Assembly (NCBI GenBank): GCA_035454885.1
Contig: DATIGE010000035.1
Coordinates: forward strand, 1-43,148
DNA length: 43,148 nucleotides
Direction: 5' to 3'
Origin: a bacterium
Lineage (GTDB): Bacteria > UBA10199 > JACPAL01 > GCA-016699445
In this document: one piece after another, positions 1 through 7,287 of the stretch
Layout of the letters: each line of letters starts with the position of its first letter
How positions within the stretch are numbered: position 1 is the stretch's first letter
Made by a program: the position numbers and the translations under genes
Notes under the pieces: generated by a model
Told to the model about the DNA's origin: nothing
Seen by the model: the letters and a program-made list of their open reading frames with translations, nothing else
The model's database searches: none

Positions 1-723
1 GACCGAGGTCTTCAGGCACTCGTCGATCTTGCACTCCGACGTGCAGTAGGGCGCGTTCGGATCGTTCGGCGCCTTCGGATCGCATTGCTCCCCCGCCGCC
101 GTGTCCACGCTGCCGTTGCCGCATTGGGAAGGGAGCTTGTACACCGCCCGGTACCCGGTGACGGCCTGGAGGGTCGGTCGGGCCTCGGGCGCCGTATAGA
201 CCGCCTGGTACTCGGTGGCGGCTTGGAGGGTCGGTCGGGCCTCGGGCGCCGTGTAGACCGCCTGGTACTCGGTGGCGGCCTTATATTCGATCCGGCAGGT
301 CGACGGGCAGCTGTCGCCGTCCCGTGTGGCGCAGGTCCCCGAGCCGATGCCCGTGCAGTCCGTGGCGGAGGTGCAAGCCTTCTGGCCGTCCTCGCACTGT
401 TTGCCGTCGTCGCAGGACTCGCCTGCCTCGACCTTTCCATTTCCGCAATAGGGCATGGCCATGAAAACGGCGGACCGTTCGATCACCAGGGCGGGACATA
501 TCTCGTGGTTTACAACGCAACTCTGGAATGCCGGATTGGGCGTCCCCTCGGGATCGCAAACCTTCACGCACTTGCAACATTCTTGGATGGCGGCCGGCAG
601 TGACGGCGAGGTGCAAAGGTCGCACGCTTGAAGCACGGTAAACGAATAGGCGGACGATGAACAGACCGCGCCGAGAACGGCGCCCAGAAGGCAGGCCGTC
701 AGCCGGATTTTTTTGAGGGTCAT
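1..723 (-). CDS. Exported Cys-rich protein with myxobacterial disulfide repeats, C-terminus beyond window
   Basis: The frame is open from an ATG at 723 to the left edge (241 codons), so the gene is partial. The N-terminus (MTLKKIRLTACLLGAVLG..) is a Sec signal peptide. A first Cys-rich module follows (CGNGKVEAGESCDDG), then about three copies of a 19-residue repeat (TEYQAVYTAPEARP type), then a second CGNG..GEQCD module. CGNG...GE.CDDG is the hallmark of the DUF4215/myxobacterial disulfide-rich repeat found on secreted and surface proteins of deltaproteobacteria. An extracellular or surface role is inferred and no enzymatic function is apparent. No Shine-Dalgarno is visible. A sigma-54-type promoter lies 15 bp before the ATG, which would make the message almost leaderless. 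Confidence 0.8.
   Translation of the reverse strand, partial: MTLKKIRLTACLLGAVLGAVCSSSAYSFTVLQACDLCTSPSLPAAIQECCKCVKVCDPEGTPNPAFQSCVVNHEICPALVIERSAVFMAMPYCGNGKVEAGESCDDGKQCEDGQKACTSATDCTGIGSGTCATRDGDSCPSTCRIEYKAATEYQAVYTAPEARPTLQAATEYQAVYTAPEARPTLQAVTGYRAVYKLPSQCGNGSVDTAAGEQCDPKAPNDPNAPYCTSECKIDECLKTSV
130..279 (-). repeat. 57-bp tandem repeat coding a 19-residue unit
   Basis: Two nearly identical 57-bp units (223-279 and 166-222) and a diverged partial third (about 130-165) lie head to tail in the Cys-rich protein gene. Each unit encodes AATEYQAVYTAPEARPTLQ. The third copy reads AVTGYRAVYK and then returns to the CGNG module. The repeat is in frame and forms a spacer between two disulfide modules. 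Confidence 0.9.
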
Positions 724-737
724 ATCAGACGTAGGAA

Positions 738-752
738 GCAAGCCGAGTGCCA
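738..752 (-). promoter_or_regulatory. Candidate sigma-54 promoter of the Cys-rich protein gene
   Basis: On the minus strand the sequence reads TGGCAC-N5-TTGC, an exact match to the -24/-12 consensus with correct spacing. The predicted start is near 726, only about 3 nt before the ATG at 723. That is unusual and is the main reason for caution. A tandem palindrome that could serve as the activator site lies about 110-140 bp upstream of the predicted start. Confidence 0.6.
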
Positions 753-834
753 AACTTGGCCTGAAGCGTCGTCGAAATTTTTCAAGGAATCCGAGCGCTT
801 TAGAATGAAGGTTTTCTAGGAGGCCGCAAAGGCC

Positions 835-867
835 TTATCAAAGTGATAAAAATTATCATTTTGAGAT
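835..867. promoter_or_regulatory. Tandem palindromes TTATCA-N3-TGA(T/G)A, candidate activator (UAS) site
   Basis: Two sites lie 18 bp apart: TTATCA-AAG-TGATAA (835-849) and TTATCA-TTT-TGAGAT (853-867). They sit between the divergent Cys-rich protein gene and the VWA gene. The same arrangement recurs at 27628-27659, again upstream of a -24/-12 element. The central part (844-858) also resembles a Fur 7-1-7 box (TGATAATnATTATCA with one mismatch), so a Fur-type operator is an alternative reading. Confidence 0.6.
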
Positions 868-903
868 TGTCAGGCCGAGGCGGCCGAGACGCGCGACTCG
901 ACT

Positions 904-932
904 TTGACAAGGCGCACAATTTCCAATATGTT
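904..932 (+). promoter_or_regulatory. Sigma-70-type promoter of the VWA gene pair
   Basis: TTGACA at 904-909, a 17-bp spacer, then TATGTT at 927-932. The predicted start is near 939, which gives a leader of about 20 nt that holds a G-rich ribosome site (GGGGGATT) just before the ATG at 959. Confidence 0.65.
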
Positions 933-958
933 GTTTCCATTCACGAATCGGGGGATTC

Positions 959-2653
959 ATGCGCAAAACCATTTTTCTCGCCTTGGCCACGCTGTCCGTT
1001 GCCGTTTCTTTCCGGGGAGCGGAGGCCAAGACCGACATCGAATTCGTCTTGGACGCCTCCGGCAGCATGCGCGCCGCCATGGGCGGTTCCACCCAGATCG
1101 ACATCGCCAAGCAGACCGTCAAGTCGACGATCGGAACGATCCCGGCCGACACGCACGTCGCCCTCCGCGTTTACGCCCATCGCGTGGAACAATCGGACAA
1201 GGCCGGGAGCTGCGTGGACACCGAGCTCATGATCCCGTTCGGGCCCCTCAACGCCGCGGCCTTTTCGGCCAGGGTCGATTCGATCCAGCCCAAGGGCTAC
1301 ACACCCATTGCCTATTCTCTCCAGCAGGTCGCGAACGATTTCGGCATCGACCGGGAGGCGGAGAAGGTCGTCATTTTGGTGAGCGACGGGGAGGAAACCT
1401 GCGGCGGCGATCCGGTCCAGGCGGTGAAGGATTTGATCGCCAAGGGCTTCAAGCTCAAGTTGCATGCCGTGGGTTTCAACGTCGATCCCAAGACCCAGGC
1501 CCAACTCCAGGCCATCGCGGCCGCGGGCGGCGGACAATACTACGACGCCCGGGACGGGGCGTCCCTGGGCAGCTCGCTTCAGAAAATCACGCAGGAAGCC
1601 TTGCTGGTCCAAAAGACCACGGCGACTTACGGCACCGAGATCAAAGGGGGGGACTCCTACGAAACCGCCGTTCCGCTCACTCCGGGAACGGAGTACAAGC
1701 TCAACCATCATCAGAGACAGAACCAGTTCGACTATTTTTACGTCGACTTGAAGGCCGGCCAGCAGCTCTCGGCGACGCTCGGCACCTTGGGCAAGGGCGT
1801 CAGCATCCAGGGAGAGCTGGCTCAGGACAACACGAACCCCTATGCGGGCTTTCAAATCCATGACGGCACGCGGAACAAGCTGATCGCCAAGGAGATTATC
1901 GGAGCTCCGAACCACACCGAAACCATTCAGGTCGACGCCAATCAGACGGGCCGCTACTACCTGCTCATCGGCAGTACCTACGACAACATGAACAAGGAGT
2001 GCCCGTTCAAGGTCGAGGTGAAGGACTTCTTCGACGCCGGCACCCAGCAGGACGCGGGCGATACGTTTGAAACGGCACTTGCGATCGAAAAGGGCAAGCC
2101 GTTGACCGGGGCGGTCATGTCGAGCGACGCAGGCGACGTGTACAAGATCAATACCGTGAAAGGCGAACCCATCACCTTCATGGTGATGCCGGAAAACCAA
2201 AAGGCGACGCTCAAGGCGATGGTCTTCGATGATCTTCGCGTCCAGTTGGCCGAAAACCGATCTCCTAACGACGGCGCGGGTTTCCGGGTGAGCGCTATCG
2301 CGAGCGGGCCGACCACCTTCCTTCGCGTTCAAAGGCCTTACAACGACGACGCGCCCACGAAATACACCCTCAACTTTGAGGGGGCCTCCGCAGGCGGAGT
2401 CCCGTCCGCCGCGCCGGGGGTCGCTCCGACCCCGCCGGAATCGCCGACCCAGCCTCCGCCGGTCGCGGCACCTCCGCCGCCGGCGGAAAAAACCGCCGAG
2501 AAGATCGTTGAAAAGGCGGTGGAAAAGTCGGTGGGCTTCAAATGGTTGAGCGTCCGGGGGCTGAAGGGATTGGGCATCTCCTTTGGCGTCGGTCTTCTCT
2601 CCGGCCTCATCGGCGGTTTCATGCTCTTTCGAAAGAAAAAACAGGCACCCTGA
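959..2653 (+). CDS. VWA-domain protein, signal peptide and C-terminal membrane anchor
   Basis: The 564-residue protein starts with a signal peptide (..FRGAEA). A von Willebrand factor A domain follows (about residues 24-200) with an intact metal site: DASGS, the Thr of GYTPIA, and SDGEE. Two beta-rich modules come next (about 220-470), then a Pro-rich spacer and Lys/Glu stretch. Near the C-terminus is one hydrophobic helix (GLGISFGVGLLSGLIGGF) with a basic tail (RKKKQ). Topology suggests a periplasmic or surface protein held by its C-terminus. VWA domains bind proteins in a metal-dependent way; the partner is unknown. The next gene, 3 nt downstream, is a paralog without the VWA domain. Confidence 0.88.
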   Translation: MRKTIFLALATLSVAVSFRGAEAKTDIEFVLDASGSMRAAMGGSTQIDIAKQTVKSTIGTIPADTHVALRVYAHRVEQSDKAGSCVDTELMIPFGPLNAAAFSARVDSIQPKGYTPIAYSLQQVANDFGIDREAEKVVILVSDGEETCGGDPVQAVKDLIAKGFKLKLHAVGFNVDPKTQAQLQAIAAAGGGQYYDARDGASLGSSLQKITQEALLVQKTTATYGTEIKGGDSYETAVPLTPGTEYKLNHHQRQNQFDYFYVDLKAGQQLSATLGTLGKGVSIQGELAQDNTNPYAGFQIHDGTRNKLIAKEIIGAPNHTETIQVDANQTGRYYLLIGSTYDNMNKECPFKVEVKDFFDAGTQQDAGDTFETALAIEKGKPLTGAVMSSDAGDVYKINTVKGEPITFMVMPENQKATLKAMVFDDLRVQLAENRSPNDGAGFRVSAIASGPTTFLRVQRPYNDDAPTKYTLNFEGASAGGVPSAAPGVAPTPPESPTQPPPVAAPPPPAEKTAEKIVEKAVEKSVGFKWLSVRGLKGLGISFGVGLLSGLIGGFMLFRKKKQAP

Positions 2654-2656
2654 TCC

Positions 2657-3814
2657 ATGAAAAAAAACAAACTCTCCCTCGTCCTCGGATGGGCTGTCCT
2701 CTCGTTAGTCCCGGGCCGCGCCTCGGCCCAGGAGACCCAGCCGGTCTATTACAACACGCGCGGCGGCGAATCCTACCAGACGGCGGTGCTGCCGCCGGTG
2801 GGGAAGGACCTGAAGCTCAACCACCACCAGAAGCGGGGCCAGTACGACTACTTCGAGCTGGACCTCAAGGCCGGGCAGACGCTCAAGGCGAGCTTGAGTG
2901 TGGGCGAAAAGGGCGTCGAGATCCGTCCCGACAACTCGGAGATGGAAACGGGGTACCCGTACGCGGGCCTGGTCGTCTACGACGCCGCCGGCAATCAATT
3001 GGGGCTCCTGGATTTCAACGGGGCCGAGAAGAATCTCCAAAAAACCATCGAGGTGGATGCCTCGACGCCGCAGCGGATCTACCTGCTCTTGGGCAGCGGA
3101 ACGGGTGCGATCCACAAGGACTACATGGGTTTCCGAGTGGACATCGAAGACAAGTTCGACGCCGACGGCAAGGCGGAAGCCGGGGCGACGATCGAAACGG
3201 CCCTTGCGCTCGAAGACGCGGCGCCGGGCAAGACATACGAAAAGAACCACCTGACGCGCAACGACGAGGCTGATTTTTTCAAGATTGCGACAAGGCCCGG
3301 GCAGGGCGTTTCGGTGGTGGTGACGCCGGACAATCCCCGAAGCTCGATCGCGGCGGCCCTCTACGACGAACTTCGCGTGGAGATGGACCGGGAGAGGTCC
3401 GCCGCTCCCGGCAACGCGCTGAAGCTCGACGCCAAGGCGAACACGTCGCTGACCTACCTTAAGATCAACCGCGAGCTGAGCGGGGAGCCGACCGGTTACT
3501 CGATCCGCTTCGTCGCACCGCCCCCGGAGACGAGGCCCGCGGCCGAGACCCGTCCGTTGACGCCGGAAACCCTCATTCCCTCGACTCCGACCGAGGCCTC
3601 TTCCGCGGACGAAAAGAAGGAACTCGGGGACGGGGAGCGCGAGAAGAGAAAGAAGGAAAAGGACAAGAAATCCAAGAAGACGGCCTGGTGGAAAGACCCC
3701 AAAATGTTGACGTGGGGCGGGGCAGGGGCCGGCGGAGTCCTCATTCTGCTCTTGGGCGGCCTGATCCTGCTCCGAAAATCAAAAAAGAAATCGCCGGAAT
3801 CGTCACATTCCTAA
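2657..3814 (+). CDS. VWA-less paralog of the upstream protein, membrane anchored
   Basis: 385 residues. Signal peptide (..GRASAQ), then two modules that clearly align with the post-VWA half of the preceding protein; both contain GG(D/E)SY(E/Q)TAV, LNHHQ, (F/Y)DYF..DLKAGQ and an ..F(D/E)TALA-type second module. A Lys/Glu-rich charged linker (about 320-345) precedes a Gly/Leu membrane helix (about 352-372) and a basic tail. It is probably co-transcribed and translationally coupled with the VWA gene (gap 3 nt, weak ribosome site). Shared modules imply tandem duplication with gain or loss of VWA, and perhaps a two-protein complex; both are inferences. The 3' end overlaps the convergent YggX-SufT gene by 12 bp. 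Confidence 0.85.
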   Translation: MKKNKLSLVLGWAVLSLVPGRASAQETQPVYYNTRGGESYQTAVLPPVGKDLKLNHHQKRGQYDYFELDLKAGQTLKASLSVGEKGVEIRPDNSEMETGYPYAGLVVYDAAGNQLGLLDFNGAEKNLQKTIEVDASTPQRIYLLLGSGTGAIHKDYMGFRVDIEDKFDADGKAEAGATIETALALEDAAPGKTYEKNHLTRNDEADFFKIATRPGQGVSVVVTPDNPRSSIAAALYDELRVEMDRERSAAPGNALKLDAKANTSLTYLKINRELSGEPTGYSIRFVAPPPETRPAAETRPLTPETLIPSTPTEASSADEKKELGDGEREKRKKEKDKKSKKTAWWKDPKMLTWGGAGAGGVLILLLGGLILLRKSKKKSPESSHS

Positions 3815-4429
3815 GATCTTGCGCCCATCCTCGCTGATCTTGTCCTTGCTCCAGGGAGGGTCCCACACGACGGCGACATCCACCTCGCGCACACCGGGAA
3901 TGCGGGCGACCGACTCGCGGACGGTGGCGGGAAGGCTCTTGGCGGCGGGGCAGTGCTGGCTGGTGAGGGTCATCCGGACCGAGACCTTGTCGCCGGCCAC
4001 GTCGATCCCGTAGATGAGACCGAGGTCGTAGATGTTGACCGGGATTTCCGGGTCAAAAATCTGCTCGAGCATGTTGACCACCGCGTCTTTTGTGATCGTC
4101 CCCGCCTTTTGAGTCGCGGCCTGGGTGTTGAATGTGACGGCCTTGTCCTGGCCTTCCAACGTGAGGATGGGCGAGGCCGAGGGCTGGAGTCCTTGCAGCT
4201 CGAGGTTCAGGTACTGCTTCATGTGCTTTTCGACTACGGCGCGGTCTTGCGGCAGGAAGGGACGGAGCCGGTAGTCGTTGATGACGTTGACCGAAAATTT
4301 CTTCCACGACTCCCAGCATCCTTGGCAAACGTGCCCGGCGATCATTCTGCCCACTTCGCCGGGGTAGGGGGCGGGACCGGGAATCCCCGGGGCTTTCTGT
4401 CCGCAGCGGAGGCACAGAACTTGAAGCAT
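3803..4429 (-). CDS. YggX-like / SufT (DUF59) fusion, Fe-S cluster related
   Basis: 208 residues with two domains. Residues 1-75 match the YggX Fe(II)-trafficking/oxidative damage protection family (YPGEVGRMI, CWESWKKF, VINDYRL, MKQYL). Unlike the E. coli protein, it adds paired cysteines (CLRCG and CQGC). Residues 110-208 are a MIP18/DUF59 domain of SufT type: DPEIPVNIYDLGLIYG, the T.TSQHCPAA motif with its conserved Cys, and VVWDPPW. SufT-type proteins help mature Fe-S proteins, and YggX protects labile Fe-S clusters. The fusion therefore links iron handling and cluster assembly in one cytosolic polypeptide. It starts 4 nt after the dCMP deaminase gene, likely the same transcript. Confidence 0.85.
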   Translation of the reverse strand: MLQVLCLRCGQKAPGIPGPAPYPGEVGRMIAGHVCQGCWESWKKFSVNVINDYRLRPFLPQDRAVVEKHMKQYLNLELQGLQPSASPILTLEGQDKAVTFNTQAATQKAGTITKDAVVNMLEQIFDPEIPVNIYDLGLIYGIDVAGDKVSVRMTLTSQHCPAAKSLPATVRESVARIPGVREVDVAVVWDPPWSKDKISEDGRKILGM

Positions 4430-4433
4430 ACAA

Positions 4434-5435
4434 TTACCCCACGTCCAGCCGGCGCGTCTTGACGCCGGCTTCTTTGAGAAGTTTGAGGGCCACGTCCACG
4501 AGCGGATAGTGCGCGTCGTAGACGACTTCCCGGATCCCCGCGTTGATGATCATTTTAGTGCACATCAGGCACGGTGAAAAGGTGGTGTAGAGGGCCGCGT
4601 CCTTGATGCTGACGCCGTGATAGGCCGATTGCGTGATGGCATTCTCCTCGGCGTGGGAGCAGAAGCATTCATCCAGCCCGTGTCCCGAACGTCCGAACCC
4701 GTTGCAGCGCGGACAGCCGCCCTCGTTGCAGTTGGCCACTCCGCGCGGCGTGCCGTTGTAACCGGAGGAGACGATGCGCTTGTCCTTGACGATCAGCGCG
4801 GCTACGCGGCGTTTCACGCAGTTGCTTCTCAACGACACCACCCGCGCGATACCCATGAAGTAGGTATCCCACGACGGGCGAGGATGCGCCTTGGCGAGCC
4901 TCAGCACCGCCGTCCGCACGTGCTCCCGGAGCGCTTCGAGGGTCGCGGCGTTGGGGATCGCGGCGTCCGCGAGTTTTTCCGTCGCCAGCAACTGCTGGCC
5001 GGCCGGATTCTCGCCCTTGAATTCCTTCTCCTCGAGCCGGATGAACTCGGGCAGCGTTTTCGGATCGCTCTCGCGCTTACGCCGTTTCACGCGGTCGAAA
5101 CGGACCGGGCGCGGGGCGGTCACGTTCAGGAGGAAAAAGTCGTCGCGCCGGCGGAGGACCTTCACCTCCTCGGGGTTCCGGACGGAATCGACGATGTAGT
5201 TCTGGTCGGCCGAGAGCTTTTTGAGAGTGCGCTCGGCCAGCACCCCCAGACCTTCCGCCTCGCGGAGACGCGTCCCCGTCGCGATCAGGCGCTCACGCGT
5301 GACCGTAAGCTTCTTCCGGCGGATCTCCTCCCGGATGATGTCGGAGAGCGAGTGGTACTGGAAGCCCGCTTCCTGGAGAAACTTGGCGACTTCGCCCTTG
5401 CCCGCGCCGTTGCGTCCTGTTAGCCCAATGATCAC
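4434..5435 (-). CDS. dCMP deaminase with N-terminal P-loop kinase-like domain
   Basis: 333 residues. Residues 1 to about 170 are a P-loop NTPase resembling dephospho-CoA/nucleotide kinases (GLTGRNGAGKG at the N-terminus, VDSVRNPEEV after it). Residues about 180-333 are a zinc deaminase: HAEENAI, then PCLMCTKMI, as in dCMP deaminases, with an extra Cys/His cluster (CNEGGCPRC). dCMP deaminase makes dUMP for thymidylate synthesis. A similar P-loop-plus-deaminase layout and length occur in fungal Dcd1, and a longer one in AvcD antiphage deaminases. The start is GTG, preceded by AAGGGG. A dCTP deaminase gene is divergent 107 bp away, so pyrimidine supply is the likeliest job; defence is less likely. 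Confidence 0.85.
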   Translation of the reverse strand: MIIGLTGRNGAGKGEVAKFLQEAGFQYHSLSDIIREEIRRKKLTVTRERLIATGTRLREAEGLGVLAERTLKKLSADQNYIVDSVRNPEEVKVLRRRDDFFLLNVTAPRPVRFDRVKRRKRESDPKTLPEFIRLEEKEFKGENPAGQQLLATEKLADAAIPNAATLEALREHVRTAVLRLAKAHPRPSWDTYFMGIARVVSLRSNCVKRRVAALIVKDKRIVSSGYNGTPRGVANCNEGGCPRCNGFGRSGHGLDECFCSHAEENAITQSAYHGVSIKDAALYTTFSPCLMCTKMIINAGIREVVYDAHYPLVDVALKLLKEAGVKTRRLDVG

Positions 5436-5468
5436 GATGAACCCCTTAGCGAAATAAGAAGACTGAAT

Positions 5469-5483
5469 CGCACCTTAGGTGCG
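5469..5483. promoter_or_regulatory. Perfect palindrome between the two deaminase genes
   Basis: CGCACCT-T-AGGTGCG is a 7-bp inverted repeat around a single base, in the 107-bp gap between divergent dCMP and dCTP deaminase genes. The position fits a shared operator, but no regulator is known. Confidence 0.4.
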
Positions 5484-5542
5484 CCGAAGTCATACAGAAG
5501 AAGCGTGCAACTTTGAAAGACAATTTATTGTGAGGAGAGTTC

Positions 5543-6097
5543 ATGGGAATCAAATCCGATTCGTGGATTCGTAAAATGGCGCTGGAAGCGAAGATGATTG
5601 AGCCTTTTGAGGGCGAGCAGGTCAGCAAGGGGCAGATTTCCTTCGGTCTGTCCTCCTACGGCTACGACATGCGCGTCGCCGACGAGTTCAAGATCTTCAA
5701 CAACAAGGCCGCCGGGATGATCGACCCGAAAAAACTCGACCCCGACGCCTTCTACGATTTCAAGGGGGAGGTCTGCGTCATTCCGCCAAATTCTTTCGTT
5801 CTCGCGCGGAGCTTGGAGTATTTCCGCATCCCGCGAAACGTAATGACCATTTGTTTTGGAAAATCGACTTATGCGCGGTGCGGAATTATCACCAACGTGA
5901 CACCTTTCGAGCCCGAATGGGAAGGCTACGTCACGATGGGCATCTCCAACACGACCCCGCTCCCCGCCAAGGTCTACGCGGGAGAAGGGATCGCCCAGGT
6001 CCTTTTCTTCGAGGCCGACGAGGTCTGCGCGCGGTCCTATTTGGATAAGAAAGGGAAGTACCAGGCGCAGAAGGAAATCACGCTTTCCAAGATCTGA
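5543..6097 (+). CDS. dcd: dCTP deaminase, expected catalytic Glu replaced by Gly
   Basis: 184 residues, normal length for the shorter Dcd group. Family motifs are present: the N-terminus [46 protein letters not shown] (substrate-binding Ser/Arg), [27 protein letters not shown] and the C-terminal [11 protein letters not shown]. Dcd converts dCTP to dUTP. In relatives I recall, the segment after EWEG reads T(L/I)E(F/I)SN, with the Glu equivalent to E. coli Glu138 as catalytic base. Here it reads TMGISN (Gly133, codon GGC). Activity is therefore uncertain. A strong ribosome site (GAGGAGAG) precedes the ATG. It ends directly against the hisH stop. Confidence 0.9.
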   Translation: MGIKSDSWIRKMALEAKMIEPFEGEQVSKGQISFGLSSYGYDMRVADEFKIFNNKAAGMIDPKKLDPDAFYDFKGEVCVIPPNSFVLARSLEYFRIPRNVMTICFGKSTYARCGIITNVTPFEPEWEGYVTMGISNTTPLPAKVYAGEGIAQVLFFEADEVCARSYLDKKGKYQAQKEITLSKI

Positions 6098-6703
6098 TCA
6101 CAAATTCGCGAACGCTTTCAGCATCTTGAGTCCCAGCCCCTGGCTTTTCTCCGGGTGGAACTGGCAGGCGAAGATGTTGTCCCGGGCGATCGACGAGACG
6201 AACTCTTTGCCGTAGTCCGTCGTCGTCGCAATCACCTGCGGGTCTTTCGGCACCACGTGGTAGGAGTGGACGAAGTAGAAGTAGGCGTTCTCGTCGATCT
6301 CCGCCAGAACGGGGTGGCGGCGTTTTTTGTGGATCCGGTTCCAGCCCATGTGCGGGATCTTGAATTGCTTGCCGAGCTTGAAGCGGATGACCTTGCCGGG
6401 GATAATCCCAAGCCCCTTGTGCTTGCCGAACTCCTCGCCCTCGTCGAAGAGGACTTGCAACCCCATGCAGATGCCCAAAAAGGGCTTCTTGTCGTCGATC
6501 ACGCGGCGGATCGTCGGAACGAGGCCTAATTTTTCAAGGTTCTCCATGCAGGCTCCGAAGGCGCCGACGCCGGGGAGGACGACCTTCTCCGCCTGCTGGA
6601 CCTCGCCCGCATCGCTCGTGACGACGGCCTTGGCGCCGATCTTTTCGAAGGCCTTTTGGACGCTTCGAAGATTCCCCATTCCGTAATCGACAATCGCGAT
6701 CAC
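6098..6703 (-). CDS. hisH: Imidazole glycerol phosphate synthase, glutaminase subunit
   Basis: 201 residues from a GTG start overlapping the hisB stop by 4 nt (GTGA). The start gives the typical N-terminus VIAIVDYGMGNLRSV, with AAAGGAAA just upstream. The class I glutaminase triad is visible: Cys in LGICMGLQVLF, and His and Glu in FHPEKSQ. HisH releases ammonia from glutamine for HisF in histidine synthesis. It is last in the murA-hisD-hisB-hisH series; hisA and hisF are not in the window. Its stop abuts that of convergent dcd with no gap. A much longer open frame runs upstream through hisB but is not coding. Confidence 0.95.
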   Translation of the reverse strand: MIAIVDYGMGNLRSVQKAFEKIGAKAVVTSDAGEVQQAEKVVLPGVGAFGACMENLEKLGLVPTIRRVIDDKKPFLGICMGLQVLFDEGEEFGKHKGLGIIPGKVIRFKLGKQFKIPHMGWNRIHKKRRHPVLAEIDENAYFYFVHSYHVVPKDPQVIATTTDYGKEFVSSIARDNIFACQFHPEKSQGLGLKMLKAFANL

Positions 6704-7287
6704 AACTTTCCTTTCGTGGACGGAACGCCTTTTACCCGCGGGTCGATCTGCGTCGCCATATCCACCGCCTTGGCGAAGGCCTTGAAGATCGACTCCGCCA
6801 CATGGTGCTTGATCCTGCCATAATGCACGTTGACGTGCAGGTTCACCCGCGCGGCGCTCGTGAAGGACTCGAAAAAGTGCTCCACCAGCTCCATGTCGAA
6901 CGACTTGATCTTGCCCGTTTTGACCGGGCTCTTGAAGACGATCGCCGGACGGTCGCAGAAGTCGACGGCGACGGTCGTGAGCGTCTCGTCCATTGGCAAC
7001 GTGAAGAATCCGTAGCGGCGGATGCCGTTCTTGTCGCCCAGAGCCTTGCGGAAGCACTCGCCCAGGGTGATGCCGACGTCCTCCACCAGGTGATGATCGT
7101 CCACGTCCACGTCCCCCTTCGCCTTGAGGGTTACGTCGAAGACGCCGTGTTTGGCGAAGAGCTCGATCATGTGGTTCAAGAACGCGATCGGCGTCTTGAC
7201 GGCGCAACGGCCTGAACCGTCCAGGTTGATGGAGAGATCGATGTCCGTTTCCTTGGTCTTTCTGTGAATTTTGGCGGTCCGTTTCAT
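6700..7287 (-). CDS. hisB: Imidazoleglycerol-phosphate dehydratase
   Basis: 195 residues, the length of monofunctional HisB without the phosphatase domain. Family signatures include the metal-binding DDHHLVED and HHVAESIFKAFAKA motifs and the FLNHMIELFAKHG segment. It dehydrates imidazole glycerol phosphate to imidazole acetol phosphate. The ATG overlaps the hisD stop by 4 nt (ATGA) and the stop overlaps the hisH start, so the three genes are translationally coupled. Confidence 0.96.
   Translation of the reverse strand: MKRTAKIHRKTKETDIDLSINLDGSGRCAVKTPIAFLNHMIELFAKHGVFDVTLKAKGDVDVDDHHLVEDVGITLGECFRKALGDKNGIRRYGFFTLPMDETLTTVAVDFCDRPAIVFKSPVKTGKIKSFDMELVEHFFESFTSAARVNLHVNVHYGRIKHHVAESIFKAFAKAVDMATQIDPRVKGVPSTKGKL

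Noticed and set aside
130-279. Tandem repeats as a CRISPR array.
   Set aside because: The units are contiguous, in frame and without variable spacers.
844-858. TGATAAAAATTATCA as a Fur box.
   Set aside because: It fits the 7-1-7 model with one mismatch, but the second locus at 27628 has a 14-bp rather than 15-bp arrangement, and both loci sit at activator distance from -24/-12 elements. Kept only as an alternative.
6098-7207. A 369-codon open frame containing hisH.
   Set aside because: The upstream part is the wrong frame of hisB; conserved HisH begins at the GTG at 6703.
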